64,000 nucleotides of DNA from JANNNF01 sp963772935 (GCA_963772935.1 CAVYZK010000009.1:1054001-1118000); one strand, 5' to 3'; shown: positions 1 to 7,435, counted from the first letter of the stretch. A program made the numbers and translations. Notes: a model not told the origin generated them from the letters alone.

Positions 1-235
1 AATAGGCATCGCAAAAGCCAAGATCCCCTTCGCGGATCATGCGGGCGAAAAGGTCATTGTTGTGAATGTCAATTTCCGCCACCGGGCCAGGTTTGGCCCC
101 TTCAATGCGAAAGCGGCGGCCATCGGGGATCACGAAATCCAGCCGCCCCATCCCCAGTTTCCCCGCAACAAGATACGCACTGGCGAAATAGCGTGGCAGA
201 CCAGACTGGCCTTTGATCGTGGTAAATACGGTCAT
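1..235 (-). CDS. Cyclopropane-fatty-acyl-phospholipid synthase-like methyltransferase (N-terminus, runs off the left edge)
   Basis: The reading frame starts at an ATG at 235 and is still open at base 1, so only about 78 residues are visible. They read MTVFTTIKGQ..., then a GKLGMGRLDFVIPDGRR stretch and ...EIDIHNNDLFARMIREG, which is the typical N-terminal region of Cfa/SAM-dependent mycolic-acid-type methyltransferases in alphaproteobacteria. The catalytic SAM domain lies outside the window. It follows the photolyase gene by about 58 bases on the same strand. In Rhodobacter sphaeroides, from memory, a photolyase and a Cfa-type gene are neighbours in the singlet-oxygen response. Family call is good; exact substrate is unknown. 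Confidence 0.7.
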   Translation of the reverse strand, partial: MTVFTTIKGQSGLPRYFASAYLVAGKLGMGRLDFVIPDGRRFRIEGAKPGPVAEIDIHNNDLFARMIREGDLGFCDAY

Positions 236-293
236 TTCCCCTCCCCGAGGGTCGATTTGTTAAACGTTACCGTTTCAGATACGCAAGGCCGCC

Positions 294-1745
294 TCAAGAG
301 TTTCGCGCGCCATAAGCCGCCAGTGCCCGGTTGCGCCCCTCGGCCAGATCGACCAGCGGCATCGGATAGGCTTTGGTCGGCGACAGGTTCCAACGCAGCG
401 GCACCGCGTCGAAATAGGCCAGGGCCTGCGCCCCCGGCTTGCGCGCCAGTTCCGCGATATAGCGTTGGCGATATACCTTGTCCGGATCGAATTTTTCCAC
501 CTGTGTCGCCGGGTTGAAAATGCGGAAATACGGTGCCGCATCCGGCCCCGACCCCGCCGCCCATTGCCAACCCATCGCGTTGGCCGCCGGATCCCAGTCG
601 ATCAGACAGTCTTCGAACCATTTCAACCCCACCCGCCAATCCGTCATCAGATGTTTGGTCAGATAGCTCGCCACGATCATTCTGCCACGGTTGTGCATCG
701 TACCCGTGACATACATCTCGCGCATGGCCGCATCGACGAACGGCTCGCCGGTCATGCCGCGCCGCCAGACCTCTGCCTGCGGGTTGTCACCCTGCCAGGG
801 GAAAGCATCCCATTCGGGTTTGAAATTCGCCTGCGCCATATGCGGGAAGTGATGGATCAGATGGTAGGAAAACTCGCGCCAGACCAGCTCGCGCAAGAAC
901 GTCTCGGCCCCCGCGCGCCCCTCATGCAACGCCCGCATGCCCGCATGCCAGACGGTGCGGATGCCAATCTCGCCCAGCGCAAAATTCTCGGACAGGCGCG
1001 AGGTGCCCACGTCCGCCGGTAAATCCCGCGTGATGGCATAGCGGTCCACAATAGTGTCCATGAACCGCGCCAGCCGCGCCTCTGCCGCCGCCGTGCCGAC
1101 CGTCACATGGTCGGCCACCACCGCCGCCCCGCGCCGCATCGCAGCCCCCAGATGCCAATCCTCCAACCGCTCACTGCGCGGCCAGTCCACCGGCGCGCGC
1201 AGCGCCGATGGGGCCGGGGCGGCCTCTGCCACCGCCCGGTCCCGCACCGTGCGCCAGAACGGCGTGTAGACCCGGTATGGCCCGCCCTGCCCCGTCGCCA
1301 CATCCCACGGCTCGAACAACAGATGGCCCGGGTGACTGACCGCCTGCACCCCTTGCGCCTTCAACCCCGCCTTCACCGCCGTATCCCGCGCAACCGACGC
1401 CGGATCATACAACCGCTGCCACATCACCCCCGCCGCCCCGGTCTCTGCCACCAGCGCCTGCAACACAGGCAACGCCTCGCCCCGCCGCAAGATCAACCGC
1501 GACCCCGCCGCCTCCAGCGCCTTGGCAAAGGCCGCCACCCCCAACCCCAACCGCCACTTCGGTGCAGCCCCCAAGCTTTCCGTCTCGGGGTCCAGCACGA
1601 AGACCGGAATCAGAGGCCGCCCCGTCGCCACCGCAGCGGTCAGCATCGGATGGTCGCTCAACCGCAAATCGCGGCGAAACCACAGAATCAACGGCAGGTT
1701 CGGCGGGGCATCAGGCTCAGGCTGGACAGGTCTCTGGGACGGCAT
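294..1745 (-). CDS. phrB: Deoxyribodipyrimidine photolyase (cryptochrome/photolyase family)
   Basis: About 483 residues. The N-terminal Rossmann-like antenna domain begins with LILWFRRDLRLSDHPML, and the C-terminal FAD-binding domain contains MHNRGRMIVASYLTKHLMTDW and WDPAANAMGWQWAAGSGPD, the region that contacts FAD and the lesion in class I photolyases. The enzyme reverses UV cyclobutane pyrimidine dimers using blue light. The ATG at 1745 (MPSQRP) is chosen because family similarity begins about 15 residues later; the open frame extends upstream to 1802 without recognisable sequence. It probably heads a two-gene transcript with the Cfa-like gene. A candidate RpoE-type promoter lies just upstream. 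Confidence 0.93.
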   Translation of the reverse strand: MPSQRPVQPEPDAPPNLPLILWFRRDLRLSDHPMLTAAVATGRPLIPVFVLDPETESLGAAPKWRLGLGVAAFAKALEAAGSRLILRRGEALPVLQALVAETGAAGVMWQRLYDPASVARDTAVKAGLKAQGVQAVSHPGHLLFEPWDVATGQGGPYRVYTPFWRTVRDRAVAEAAPAPSALRAPVDWPRSERLEDWHLGAAMRRGAAVVADHVTVGTAAAEARLARFMDTIVDRYAITRDLPADVGTSRLSENFALGEIGIRTVWHAGMRALHEGRAGAETFLRELVWREFSYHLIHHFPHMAQANFKPEWDAFPWQGDNPQAEVWRRGMTGEPFVDAAMREMYVTGTMHNRGRMIVASYLTKHLMTDWRVGLKWFEDCLIDWDPAANAMGWQWAAGSGPDAAPYFRIFNPATQVEKFDPDKVYRQRYIAELARKPGAQALAYFDAVPLRWNLSPTKAYPMPLVDLAEGRNRALAAYGARNS

Positions 1746-1773
1746 AGGGCAGGTTTCATCCTTGTTTGAACAG

Positions 1774-1801
1774 CTTACGCGCAACACCCCCGCCCGGATC
1801 A
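1774..1801 (-). promoter_or_regulatory. Candidate RpoE (ChrR-type, ECF11) promoter for the photolyase gene
   Basis: Read on the minus strand, TGATCC (1796-1801) is followed after 16 bases by CGTAAG (1774-1779). This resembles my recollection of Rhodobacter RpoE promoters (TGATC, about 18 bases, TAAG). A start near 1767 would leave a leader of about 20 bases before the ATG at 1745. The arrangement is seen directly; assigning it to RpoE rests on recalled consensus and on photolyase/Cfa being known targets of that response. Confidence 0.5.
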
Positions 1802-1890
1802 CTCTGACCCAAAGCCACCGTCACAGCGCCAAACCTATCCATAGCCGCAGGCCCCACCAAACGAAAAGGGCACGACCAAACCCCTCCCAT

Positions 1891-1966
1891 TCACATTGGC
1901 CGCAAATATCCTCGGGGGGTGAATTGGCGTCAGCCAAGAGGGGGGTCCGAGGGCCCCCCTTACCCG
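1891..1966. repeat. Intergenic AAATATCC-type module with GC-rich hairpin
   Basis: A CGCAAATATCCTCGGGGGG core at 1901-1919 is followed by a G-run/C-run hairpin (GGGGGG...CCCCCC, about 1945-1966). The same core followed by a GC hairpin occurs at 3878, 18604 and 41824, always between genes. It looks like a family of dispersed intergenic elements. The stretch 1746-2248 contains no credible gene beyond this module and the tandem repeat next to it. Confidence 0.5.
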
Positions 1967-2086
1967 GCCAAAAGCACCGCCACATCGCACAAACCTCCCC
2001 CCAAGCCTTTATCTTGGCTCAAATATCCAATCCCCGCTGTCCCCCGGCACCGCACAGGCAAAATGGTCACAGGTGGGGGGTCCGGG

Positions 2087-2218
2087 GGGAGGGTGGGCCT
2101 CCCCCCGGGTCTTCTAAAGAATAACGGGCGGGGAGGGTGGGCCTCCCCCCGGGTCTTCTAAAGAATAACGGGCGGGGAGGGTGGGCCTCCCCCCGCGTCT
2201 TCTAGGACCAACCGGCGG
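2087..2218. repeat. 44-bp tandem repeat, three copies
   Basis: Copies begin at 2087, 2131 and 2175. Each starts GGGAGGGTGGGCCTCCCCCC and ends in TCTTCTAAAGAATAACGGGC; the third diverges in its last third. The G-run and C-run inside each copy can form a hairpin. It sits downstream of the class V PLP gene (stop at 2249) and upstream of the photolyase. No coding potential is apparent. Confidence 0.9.
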
Positions 2219-2248
2219 GGCGGATGCCCATCCCATTCAACCAATCCC

Positions 2249-3481
2249 TTACAACACCCGGTCCAGCGCCTCGATCAGCCCCGCCACCTCCGCCGCGCTG
2301 GTGTAATGCACCAAGGACAGCCGCAAGACCCCCTTCTCGGCATCAATCCCCATCGCCTCCAGTGGCCTGCGCGCATAGAAATGCCCGCCCCAGCAGGCAT
2401 AGCCGATGCGGCCCAATTCTTCGGACACAGGCTCTGCCTCACCGCTTAGTTCCACCGCCACGGTCGGCGCGCGCAAGGCCCCGTCGCGCGGCCCCACCAG
2501 TCGTACATCATTGCGGGCGGCCAGATAATCCAGCAACGGCTGCACCACGGCCACCTCCTGCGCCCGCATCAGATCATGCACGGCCCGATTGCGGGCCAAG
2601 GCATCCGCTGCGCCGCCAAAATGATGCCCATGCAGCGCGTCGATATAATCCACCATCCCCGCACAGGCCGCGATCTGGGCATGGTCTGGCCCGGCAGGCG
2701 TATGACGCTTATACAGACTGTCATGGTTGAACCAATGCCCCTGCCCCGGCAGTTCCATGCCAAAGGCGGACCGGATCACCATGATTCCCTGATGCGGGCC
2801 ATAGGTCTTGTAGGCCGAAAACAGATACACATCGCAGCCAAGCGCCGTCATGTCGGGAAAGCCATGCGGCGCATAGGACACCCCGTCCACCACCACCCTC
2901 GCGCCCGCCGCATGGGCCATCGCGGTGATCGCCGCCACATCGTTGATTTCCGCCACCACGTTGGAACAATGCGGAAAACACACCAGCCGCACCCGCCCAT
3001 CCGCCAGCAACCCGGCCAGAGCGCTTTGGTCCAGTGACCCCGTCGCCGGGTCCACCTGCCATTCGCGCACCTCGATCCCTTCCTCCGCCAGCCTGCGCCA
3101 GACGCCCGAGTTCGCCTCATGATCCTGATTGGTCACAACGACCGCCCCACCTGACCCGCGCAACCACCCCCGCACGGCTTGCGCCAGCACATAAGTGTTG
3201 GCACTGGTGGAAGGCCCGAAGGATACCTCTTCCGGGGCGACCCCCATCATCGCGGCCAGCCGGTCGCGGGCCTCGTCCATCTCGGCCCCCCCCGCCTGCG
3301 CGCCCGGATAGGGGCCATAGGGCTGCACCTTGCGGTCGGTGTAGAACCGGGTCAGGCGGTCCACCACCTGACGGCAGGGATAACTGCCCCCCGCGTTCTC
3401 AAAGAACGCATGCGACGACAGCAAAGGCGACGCGAAGGCCGGGAACTGGCCCCGCACGAAATCAAGATCAAGAACAGTCAT
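2249..3481 (-). CDS. Aminotransferase class V-fold PLP-dependent enzyme (cysteine desulfurase-like)
   Basis: 410 residues of fold-type I PLP enzyme. The N-terminus reads MTVLDLDFVRGQFPAF and ...FENAGGSYPCRQV, a PLP-contacting region SFGPSTSANTYVLA is near residue 105, the aspartate motif VVVDGVSYAPHG near 215, and the Schiff-base lysine in FSAYKTYGPHQG near 240. It belongs to the selenocysteine lyase/isopenicillin-epimerase-like branch, and no particular substrate can be assigned. The ATG at 3481 matches the usual family start. The frame stays open to 3841, but that extension is unlike any known family N-terminus. A leader with several hairpins lies between the gene and a candidate promoter. 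Confidence 0.85.
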   Translation of the reverse strand: MTVLDLDFVRGQFPAFASPLLSSHAFFENAGGSYPCRQVVDRLTRFYTDRKVQPYGPYPGAQAGGAEMDEARDRLAAMMGVAPEEVSFGPSTSANTYVLAQAVRGWLRGSGGAVVVTNQDHEANSGVWRRLAEEGIEVREWQVDPATGSLDQSALAGLLADGRVRLVCFPHCSNVVAEINDVAAITAMAHAAGARVVVDGVSYAPHGFPDMTALGCDVYLFSAYKTYGPHQGIMVIRSAFGMELPGQGHWFNHDSLYKRHTPAGPDHAQIAACAGMVDYIDALHGHHFGGAADALARNRAVHDLMRAQEVAVVQPLLDYLAARNDVRLVGPRDGALRAPTVAVELSGEAEPVSEELGRIGYACWGGHFYARRPLEAMGIDAEKGVLRLSLVHYTSAAEVAGLIEALDRVL

Positions 3482-3510
3482 AAGGCACCCGTTGTTGGGC
3501 CGCGCCGGAA

Positions 3511-3608
3511 TATCCCTTACGCGCAAGGGATAACCCCAGATCGCGGCAGGTCTTCCAGCCAGACCTGCGGTTGCAGCACCGCAGGCCAGACCCTGCACTT
3601 TGGCAGGG
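3511..3608 (-). promoter_or_regulatory. Structured 5' leader with overlapping hairpins
   Basis: In transcript order (right to left) there are inverted repeats CCCTGC/GCAGGG (3591-3608, loop 6), CCTGCGGT/ACCGCAGG (3564-3585, loop 6), AGGTCT/AGACCT (3548-3566, loop 7) and TATCCCTT/AAGGGATA (3511-3532, loop 6). The second and third share bases 3564-3566, so they cannot both form. Four hairpins between a promoter and a start codon, two of them mutually exclusive, suggest an attenuator or riboswitch-like leader. I recognise no known class. The last inverted repeat could instead be a protein operator. Confidence 0.4.
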
Positions 3609-3618
3609 AACAGCATTA

Positions 3619-3648
3619 TTGTTAGCCAAAGCACCACCACAGTGTAAA
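3619..3648 (-). promoter_or_regulatory. Candidate sigma-70-type promoter of the class V PLP gene
   Basis: On the minus strand, TTTACA (3643-3648) is followed after 18 bases by TAACAA (3619-3624). Initiation near 3612 would give a leader of about 130 bases containing all the hairpins described above. Match to consensus is moderate. Confidence 0.35.
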
Positions 3649-3719
3649 GGGCTTTGCGCGCCAAACGCCGCGCCCACGCCTGCCGTTGCAGCGGAGGTTT
3701 CACACCCCCGCACCCCCGT

Positions 3720-3741
3720 GGGATATTTCCGCAAAGATGAA
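3720..3741 (-). repeat. Dispersed TTCATCTTTGC/AAATATCCC element (inverted copy)
   Basis: The plus strand reads GGGATATTTCCGCAAAGATG followed by AA. This is the reverse complement of the motif found in forward orientation at 3878, so the two form an inverted pair about 140 bases apart. Confidence 0.5.
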
Positions 3742-3877
3742 GCAACGAAATCTTAACCTTCTCAGGCGATTCTGAGACTGCGGTACAGGGAGGGATCCCG
3801 ATGACCGTCAAAGGTGAAGGCGCAGCACCTCCCCCGTGCAAACGGCCCGAGGTGCTGCGACCGACCTTCCCCCGCCC

Positions 3878-3916
3878 TTCATCTTTTCCGCAAATATCCC
3901 CGCCGGAGGCTCCGCC
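3878..3916 (+). repeat. Dispersed TTCATCTT...AAATATCCC element with short hairpin
   Basis: TTCATCTTTTCCGCAAATAT then CCCC, directly followed by the hairpin GGAGGCTCC. It is similar to the modules at 18604 and 41824. Together with the inverted copy at 3720 and the GTAGGAT element at 3968, it fills the gap between acuI and the PLP gene, which otherwise shows no gene. Confidence 0.5.
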
Positions 3917-3967
3917 ACTCGCCCCACGCAGAACGCCAGACCATCATGCGGCGCCCGCCGTCACTTC

Positions 3968-4021
3968 GTAGGATGGGCGGTTCCGGCAAAGCCGGGTTCG
4001 CCCATCGCCCGCAAATCCTAC
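3968..4021. repeat. REP-like palindromic element (GTAGGATGGGCG family)
   Basis: Nested inverted repeats: outer GTAGGAT (3968-3974) with ATCCTAC (4015-4021), middle GATGGGCG with CGCCCATC, and inner CCGGC-AAA-GCCGG. Elements beginning GTAGGATGGG or GTAGGGTGGG are widespread intergenic palindromes in proteobacteria. It overlaps the acuI stop codon and could act as a transcript 3' end. Confidence 0.65.
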
Positions 4022-5010
4022 CCCCGCACATCCACCACAACCCGTCCCTGCACCTCGCCGCGCAGGATGGCCGCGCCCAAACCCGGCACATCGGCCAGAA
4101 CCGCCTCCTTCACCATGGCCTCCAGCCGGTCCATCGGCATATCGCGCGCCAGCCGGTCCCATGCCGCAACGCGGCGGGCATAGGGGGTGAAGACCGAATT
4201 GATCCCCAGCAAATTCACCCCGCGCAAAAGGAACGGCACCACCGATGCCGGCAACGCAGCCCCCCCGGCCAGACCCACCGCCGCGACCGACGCATCCATC
4301 TTCATCTGCCCCAGCACCCGCGCCAGCATCGCACCGCCGACCGCATCAATGCACCCAGCCCACACCTCCGACTCCAGCGGGCGCTTCACCGTTTCCGCAA
4401 GCTCCGCCCGGGGCACGATCCGCGCGGCCCCCAGATCGCGCAGATAGGCTTCCGTCTCGGGCCGCCCAGTCACTGCGGCCACCGAATAGCCAAGCCGCGC
4501 CAGAAGCGCCACCGCCACCGACCCCACACCCCCCGCAGCCCCCGTCACCAGCACCTCGCCCTTGTCCGGGGTCAGCCCATGCTCCTCCAGCGCCATCAAT
4601 GCCAGCATCGCGGTAAATCCCGCCGTTCCCACGGCCATCGCCATCCGGGTAGACACCCCGGCAGGCAGCGGCACCAGCCAATCCGCCTTCACCCGGGCAC
4701 GCGTCGCATAGCCGCCCCAGAATGCCTCGCCGACCCGCCAGCCGGTCAACACCACCGGGGTTCCCGGCGCATAGCGCGGATCATCCGAGGCCTCGACCAC
4801 GCCCGCAAAATCAATCCCCGGCACATGCGGATAGGTCCGCACCAAACCGCCCCCCCCGGCAGACAGACACAGCCCGTCCTTGTAATTGACGGTCGAATAC
4901 TCGACGGCCACTGTCACCTCTCCGGGCGGCAGGGCGGCATCATCCAGCTCGGCCAGCCGGGCCATGGCCTGACCATCGTCGCCCTTTTCCATCAGTATCG
5001 CCCGAAACAT
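4018..5010 (-). CDS. acuI: Acryloyl-CoA reductase AcuI / YhdH-type MDR quinone oxidoreductase
   Basis: 330 residues of zinc-free medium-chain dehydrogenase/reductase. Visible features are the N-terminal VEYSTVNYKDGLCLS, the PGIDFAGVV segment near residue 70, the GWRVGEAFWGGYATRA stretch, the NADPH-binding LVTGAAGGVGSVAVALLA near 155, and the INSVFTPYARR region. These are characteristic of the YhdH/AcuI subfamily. AcuI reduces acryloyl-CoA to propionyl-CoA with NADPH, detoxifying acryloyl-CoA from DMSP or 3-hydroxypropionate metabolism. No DMSP lyase or acuR is next to it here. Its start faces away from the solute-binding protein gene at 5278. Confidence 0.85.
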   Translation of the reverse strand: MFRAILMEKGDDGQAMARLAELDDAALPPGEVTVAVEYSTVNYKDGLCLSAGGGGLVRTYPHVPGIDFAGVVEASDDPRYAPGTPVVLTGWRVGEAFWGGYATRARVKADWLVPLPAGVSTRMAMAVGTAGFTAMLALMALEEHGLTPDKGEVLVTGAAGGVGSVAVALLARLGYSVAAVTGRPETEAYLRDLGAARIVPRAELAETVKRPLESEVWAGCIDAVGGAMLARVLGQMKMDASVAAVGLAGGAALPASVVPFLLRGVNLLGINSVFTPYARRVAAWDRLARDMPMDRLEAMVKEAVLADVPGLGAAILRGEVQGRVVVDVRG

Positions 5011-5102
5011 CGCATCTCTCCCCTTGCTTTGCCATCCGCCCGGTCTTTGCGCGCCAGCCGGGCGATCCTGCCGGGGTCACGGGCAATTGTCACCCATCCG
5101 CC

Positions 5103-5114
5103 GCAAAATTTTGC
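5103..5114. promoter_or_regulatory. 12-bp perfect palindrome GCAAAATTTTGC in the acuI/transporter divergent gap
   Basis: GCAAAATTTTGC lies about 93 bases upstream of the acuI start and 164 upstream of the divergently read solute-binding protein gene. It is AT-rich in a GC-rich gap and could be an operator. No regulator is encoded nearby. The rest of 5011-5277 shows nothing specific. Confidence 0.3.
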
Positions 5115-5277
5115 CGTTTCCTCTTGCTCCACGGCAGCTTGCAGCACACCTTGCACTCAGGTCTTGAAGCCTGCCTGCCATCATCCTACCGTCCACCCGC
5201 CCGCTCAGGCCCGCCTTTCTCTAAGTCGGCCCCGTGTCACCCGGCCAAAAAACTGCGACCAACACCGAGGAGCAACC

Positions 5278-6333
5278 ATGTCCCAGACCAAGATAATCCT
5301 TGCCAGCACCGCCACGGCCCTTGCCCTTGCCGCCACCTCTGCCTTTGCCGCAGACCCTGACCTGACTGTGTTCGACTGGGCCGGATGGGAGATTGACGGC
5401 GCCCTGACCCAATACGTGGCCAAGAACGGCGACAAGCCGACCTATTCGTTCTTTGGCGATGATGACGAGGCGTTTCAGAAAGTCACCACGGGGTTCAAGG
5501 CCGATGTGGCGCATCCCTGCTCGCCTTCGGTGCCACGCTACCGCGATGCGGGCCTTATCGAGCCGTGGGATACCTCGAAGATCACCGCCTTCGCCGATCT
5601 TGACCCCCGCATGTATGCAGCCCCCGCGCTGAAAGATGACGGCGGGCTGTGGTTCCTGCCGCTGGATCAGGCCTATGCCGCCATCGCCTATAACCCCGAT
5701 GTGGTGCCTGCCGAAGACGTGGCAACCCTGCAGGTTTTCACCGACCCCAAATACGCAGGCCGCATCTCGCTGCCCGACAGCAATGATGATGTGTGGTCGC
5801 TGGCCTTCCTTGCGACGGGCGTGACCAGCTGGGACAACGCGACGGACGAACAATTCGCCGCCGCTGCCGACTGGCTGCGCAAGGTGCACCCCAACGTGCG
5901 CGCCTATTGGGCGGACCCTGCCGAGATGACACAGCTTATGGCCTCTGGCGAAGTGGTGGTCAGTTGGTCGTGGAATGACGGCGTGGCCCTGCTTCGGGAA
6001 GAAGGCTTCCCGGTCGAATTCAACCGCGCCCCCAAGGAAGGGGCCGCCACCTTCTTTTGCGGCTTCGTCAACCTGAAGGACGGGCCGGGCAAGGAAGACA
6101 AGGTCTATGACTTTGTGAACTCGATCCTGTCGGACGAAGGGGCCGTGGCCGTGGTGGATGCGATTGGCTATGGCATTTCGAACACCTCGGCGATGGGCAA
6201 AATTCCGGCCGAAACGTTGAAGGCCGCGTATCTTGACCCGGTCAGCACGACGCTGTTCATGCAGTCGCCCACCACGCAGGAATTCCGCGACAAGATGATT
6301 GAGGAATTTGAGCTGATCAAATCCGGCTTCTGA
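5278..6333 (+). CDS. Extracellular solute-binding protein, spermidine/putrescine (PotD/PotF) type
   Basis: 351 residues. MSQTKIILASTATALALAAT...AFA is a Sec signal peptide with probable cleavage near residue 23, followed by DLTVFDWAGWEID, the start typical of polyamine-type periplasmic binding proteins. Later motifs include PLDQAYAAIAYNPDVV, DSNDDVW and VVSWSWNDGV. It should deliver a cationic or amide-type ligand to an ABC importer. No permease or ATPase is adjacent, so it is an orphan here; the complete importer of this class is at 21994-25836. The ATG at 5278 follows a GAGGAG ribosome-binding site. A terminator follows the stop. Confidence 0.88.
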   Translation: MSQTKIILASTATALALAATSAFAADPDLTVFDWAGWEIDGALTQYVAKNGDKPTYSFFGDDDEAFQKVTTGFKADVAHPCSPSVPRYRDAGLIEPWDTSKITAFADLDPRMYAAPALKDDGGLWFLPLDQAYAAIAYNPDVVPAEDVATLQVFTDPKYAGRISLPDSNDDVWSLAFLATGVTSWDNATDEQFAAAADWLRKVHPNVRAYWADPAEMTQLMASGEVVVSWSWNDGVALLREEGFPVEFNRAPKEGAATFFCGFVNLKDGPGKEDKVYDFVNSILSDEGAVAVVDAIGYGISNTSAMGKIPAETLKAAYLDPVSTTLFMQSPTTQEFRDKMIEEFELIKSGF

Positions 6334-6350
6334 TCACCTGATCGCACCGG

Positions 6351-6386
6351 AAAGGCCCGGGCAGCCCCTGCTGTCCGGGCCTTTTC
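6351..6386 (+). terminator. Rho-independent terminator after the solute-binding protein gene
   Basis: AAAGGCCCGG (6351-6360) pairs with CCGGGCCTTT (6375-6384) across a 14-base loop, and the stem runs into a short T-run. It begins 18 bases after the stop codon. Confidence 0.85.
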
Positions 6387-6409
6387 ATAGGAACTGCCTA
6401 CCCCTACCA

Positions 6410-6946
6410 TTGCCGCATCGCGCGCTCGCCAAGAAAACGGAGCCAGCCCCCCTGTTTCAATTCCACCCTGCCACCACGGACGATCTGCCCCTGCTGCGCC
6501 GATGGATCGGCCATCCCCATGTGCGCAGATGGTGGGACGCCGATGATCCCTATGGGCCGCAGGATCTGGCCGACCCACGGGTGGCCCGCTGGATCGTCTC
6601 GTATCTCGGCAGGCCCTTCGGCTACATGCAGGATTATGCGGTGCATGGCTGGGACCAGCACCACTTTGGCCACCTGGCAGAAGGTGCGCGCGGGATTGAC
6701 CAGTTCATCGGTGAACCTGACATGATGGGCCAGGGCCACGGCACCGCCTTTATCCGCCAGCGCATGACCACCCTGTTCCGCGCGGGCATTCCGGTGATCG
6801 CCACCGACCCCCACCCCGAAAATGAACGCGCCATTGCCGTTTACCGCAAACTGGGGTTTCAGATTTCCGGGCCACCGCAGCACAGCGACTGGGGCCTGAT
6901 CCTGCCAATGATCGCCCACCCGGCACTGGAGCCATTGCCTGTTTAA
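6410..6946 (+). CDS. GNAT acetyltransferase, AAC(6')/siderophore-type
   Basis: About 178 residues. It begins FQFHPATTDDLPLLRRWIGHPHVRRWW, and the acetyl-CoA site is IDQFIGEPDMMGQGHGTAFI near residue 100. The C-terminal part ATDPHPENERAIAVYRKLGFQ is the arrangement of AAC(6')-Ib-like and siderophore-biosynthesis GNATs. The acceptor cannot be predicted; similarity to aminoglycoside acetyltransferases alone does not show resistance. No ATG is available at the N-terminus and the frame begins with TTG at 6410, so the true start is uncertain. Confidence 0.75.
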   Translation: MPHRALAKKTEPAPLFQFHPATTDDLPLLRRWIGHPHVRRWWDADDPYGPQDLADPRVARWIVSYLGRPFGYMQDYAVHGWDQHHFGHLAEGARGIDQFIGEPDMMGQGHGTAFIRQRMTTLFRAGIPVIATDPHPENERAIAVYRKLGFQISGPPQHSDWGLILPMIAHPALEPLPV

Positions 6947-6995
6947 CCACCGCCTTTGGGATGAAAGCCGCAGATTTCTGCGGGCGACGGCTGTA

Positions 6996-7050
6996 TCTAC
7001 GGATCCTCTACAGGATCTTTACGCATCCTCTACGCAAACTCTACAGCACA
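6996..7050. repeat. Five 11-bp phased repeats (TCTACGSATCC-like) upstream of the ssrA promoter
   Basis: Units start at 6996, 7007, 7018, 7029 and 7040: TCTACGGATCC, TCTACAGGATC, TTTACGCATCC, TCTACGCAAAC and TCTACAGCACA. The T(C/T)TAC core recurs exactly every 11 bases, close to one helical turn, and the array ends 8 bases before the proposed -35 element. It could be a binding array or the trace of replication slippage. The rest of the gap from 6947 shows nothing else. Confidence 0.7.
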
Positions 7051-7058
7051 AACCGACC

Positions 7059-7087
7059 TTGCGCCGAACGCCTTGCCCCCCTATATT
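7059..7087 (+). promoter_or_regulatory. Promoter of ssrA
   Basis: TTGCGC (7059-7064), 17-base spacer, TATATT (7082-7087). This gives initiation near 7094, just before the acceptor half of the tmRNA. Both hexamers and the spacing are good for a housekeeping sigma factor. Confidence 0.7.
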
Positions 7088-7093
7088 CAACCT

Positions 7094-7420
7094 GTCCGGG
7101 TCAAACCGGACTATGGCGATAAACGCACCCATAATAAACGGCTCGGACCCGGGGGCGGTACCCGGCGACTCCACCAACACTTCCCGCATTGGGGACGGAG
7201 GGGGTCGAAACAGGATCGACGAACGTCTAAAGGGGCCAGCTTTTGCTCGGTGAGGTACCACCGTTATCGGTCCAAATGTGCAGTTGCCAATGACAACCGT
7301 GCTCCGATGGCTCTGGCTGCGTAAGCAGTTCGAACATCGAAAACTAAGTCCTTGCGCTTAGCCGCGTAAGGCGGGGTTCGCAGGCACCTGGCAACAGAAG
7401 CCTGCACTTTATCCCAACAG
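7094..7420 (+). ncRNA. ssrA: Two-piece, circularly permuted tmRNA
   Basis: The order is permuted as in alphaproteobacteria. The acceptor piece comes first, with T-arm sequence GGGGGCGGTACCCGGCGACT and a genomic CCACCA ending at 7176. After a short removed loop, the coding piece starts GGGGACG at 7191, with the tRNA-like GGTCGAAACAGGATCGACG. The acceptor helix can pair the two pieces and keeps the G3-U pair recognised by alanyl-tRNA synthetase. The tag frame at 7280-7324 encodes AVANDNRAPMALAA then TAA. A hairpin GCAGGC/GCCTGC ends near 7413. tmRNA rescues stalled ribosomes and marks the product for ClpXP. Ends are approximate. Confidence 0.93.
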
Positions 7421-7435
7421 ATCAGTATGTTGAGC

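Noticed and set aside
3482..3841. N-terminal extension of the class V PLP enzyme, including a hydrophobic stretch that looks like a signal peptide
   Set aside because: The family starts at MTVLDLDF. The extension overlaps dispersed repeats and hairpins and has no ribosome-binding site that I can see.
3814..5277. Upstream extension of the solute-binding protein frame to 3814
   Set aside because: It runs antisense through acuI. The signal peptide at 5278 with its own ribosome-binding site marks the true start.
6410..6946. Calling the GNAT gene an aminoglycoside resistance gene
   Set aside because: The AAC(6')-like motifs are shared with siderophore and housekeeping acetyltransferases; sequence alone does not support resistance.
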